Positions 63,138 to 64,000 of a DNA stretch of 64,000 bases are shown in pieces. Under the pieces are notes generated by a model, which did no database searches, was not told the DNA's origin, and saw only the letters and a program-made list of their open reading frames with translations. The DNA comes from Astrocystis sublimbata (Eukaryota > Ascomycota > Sordariomycetes > Xylariales > Xylariaceae): positions 124,001 through 188,000 of the forward strand of contig JAJNNY010000003.1 in assembly GCA_022453515.1 (NCBI GenBank), written 5' to 3'. Every line of letters starts with the position of its first letter. The first letter of the stretch is position 1. Made by a program: the position numbers and the translations under genes.

Positions 63138-64000
63138 CACCTAATGGACATGGTCTTAGGGAGCCTAGTGAACGGTAGCTGGCTGCGAATTGGTTGGTGC
63201 GGTACGATGAGCACGCTCGCGGTTTGACGTTACATGAACAGGAGACTGAGTGACTATTGGGTGAAGGTTGAGCGGGTTCGGTGAATTGATAGATGCAGAG
63301 GCCCGGACGAGGGTATGAGATGGAATTGGAGGTCAGGGTTAATGATAAAGAGGGTCATCGTCCAAGAATGGCATGCCATCTGGCAAAATACTGATTCAGT
63401 TTGTGGATACCGGAACTGGAGGTAACTGCATCCTAATTTGATATATGCTGCATATTGTATTCGTAATGAGTGGTATCCGAAAAACTGCGGCGAGACCACT
63501 CGCCACGGATACCCATTGACCAACATCAGGCTTGATGCCACGTCAAGGCCATATGTCTCGGCGGTAGTCAACTGCATCCACGAGAGCGGCGGTGAGGAGC
63601 TGAAGATGCCTAACGGCAAATCTCAGTCTGCGAGCTATCGAAAGGTTAACGAGTAGCCTGCAGGCTGGTAGGTTCGTATATAGATGAGTTTTTGCGCAAC
63701 TGGCGCATTTTCATTTGCATGACCATGACCCATCACCCTTGCTCCGGAAGACTAGCCTATGGAAAGAGCAACGTGATCTCGAAAGCGTTAATAGCCTGGC
63801 TATATCGGATCTCGCTCATCGTGCGCATCGATGGGCATGGGTCATTAGTGATATGGTCCCAATTGTGTGATCTTGAGTTCTTCTGGTCCTCTGTTGTCTG
63901 ATAGAGAACGGGAGGAACTTCTCAAAGCGTCTTGTAGTAACTCAGAGCCAGTATCAGGTAGCAGCCCGCCGAGGAACCCTGACACCGCAGGATGGCACAG
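63138..64000. other. Window end: downstream region with a coding-like fragment
   Basis: No complete gene. The plus strand at about 63480-63656 reads as a C-ending-codon segment (NCGETTRHGYPLTNIRLDAT, then SGGEELKMPNGKSQSASY) ending in TAG. It may be a last exon or a relic. The rest to 64000 shows nothing I can support. Confidence 0.4.

Overview
The window is nuclear DNA from a filamentous ascomycete, most likely a Sordariomycete. Genes carry short GT-AG introns (about 50-500 nt). The proteins match Pezizomycotina families (Atg5, CSA-type WD40, DUF3824, Zn2Cys6 factor with a fungal middle-homology region). Intergenic DNA is littered with short palindromic CCTAGG/TAGGTA-type motifs. I rebuilt exons by eye from splice sites and reading-frame continuity; no search was run. 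Thirteen protein-coding genes are supported; twelve have introns.  Layout: (1) 0.5-14.2 kb is a compact housekeeping block: SCP2 sterol-carrier protein (+), Nup2/Nup61-type nucleoporin with a C-terminal RanBP1 domain (+), spermidine synthase (-), and a long DUF3824 protein rich in Arg/Ser and Gly/Ala (-). (2) 16.4-22.8 kb looks accessory: a glycosylated L-domain membrane protein (+), an orphan cytochrome P450 (-), and a small secreted cysteine-rich protein (-) built from two copies of one four-cysteine module around a Lys-Arg site. The last two have the same TATATAAA box. (3) 26.0-26.8 kb holds a Pab2-type nuclear poly(A)-binding protein (+). (4) 32.8-35.8 kb holds a divergent pair: a CSA/Rad28 WD40 protein (-) and a conserved protein of unknown function (+). 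(5) 50.0-53.8 kb encodes a Zn(II)2Cys6 transcription factor (+). (6) 58.9-60.0 kb is ATG5 (-). (7) 62.3-63.1 kb is a four-exon gene of unknown function (+).  Three gene-poor tracts (26.8-32.8, 35.8-50.0 and 53.8-58.9 kb) make up about 25 kb. They look more AT-rich than the gene blocks and hold microsatellites, a heptamer tandem array, dispersed TAGGTA motifs and a few short coding-like islands broken by frameshifts or lacking starts, consistent with decayed genes.  No operon-like or biosynthetic-cluster logic is visible: there is no PKS, NRPS or terpene synthase beside the P450. The observation most worth following is the two-module secreted protein at 22.4-22.8 kb. Next come the GC-AG intron and repeated Gly/Ala plus RS modules of the DUF3824 gene, and the perfect hairpin inside the first intron of spermidine synthase.
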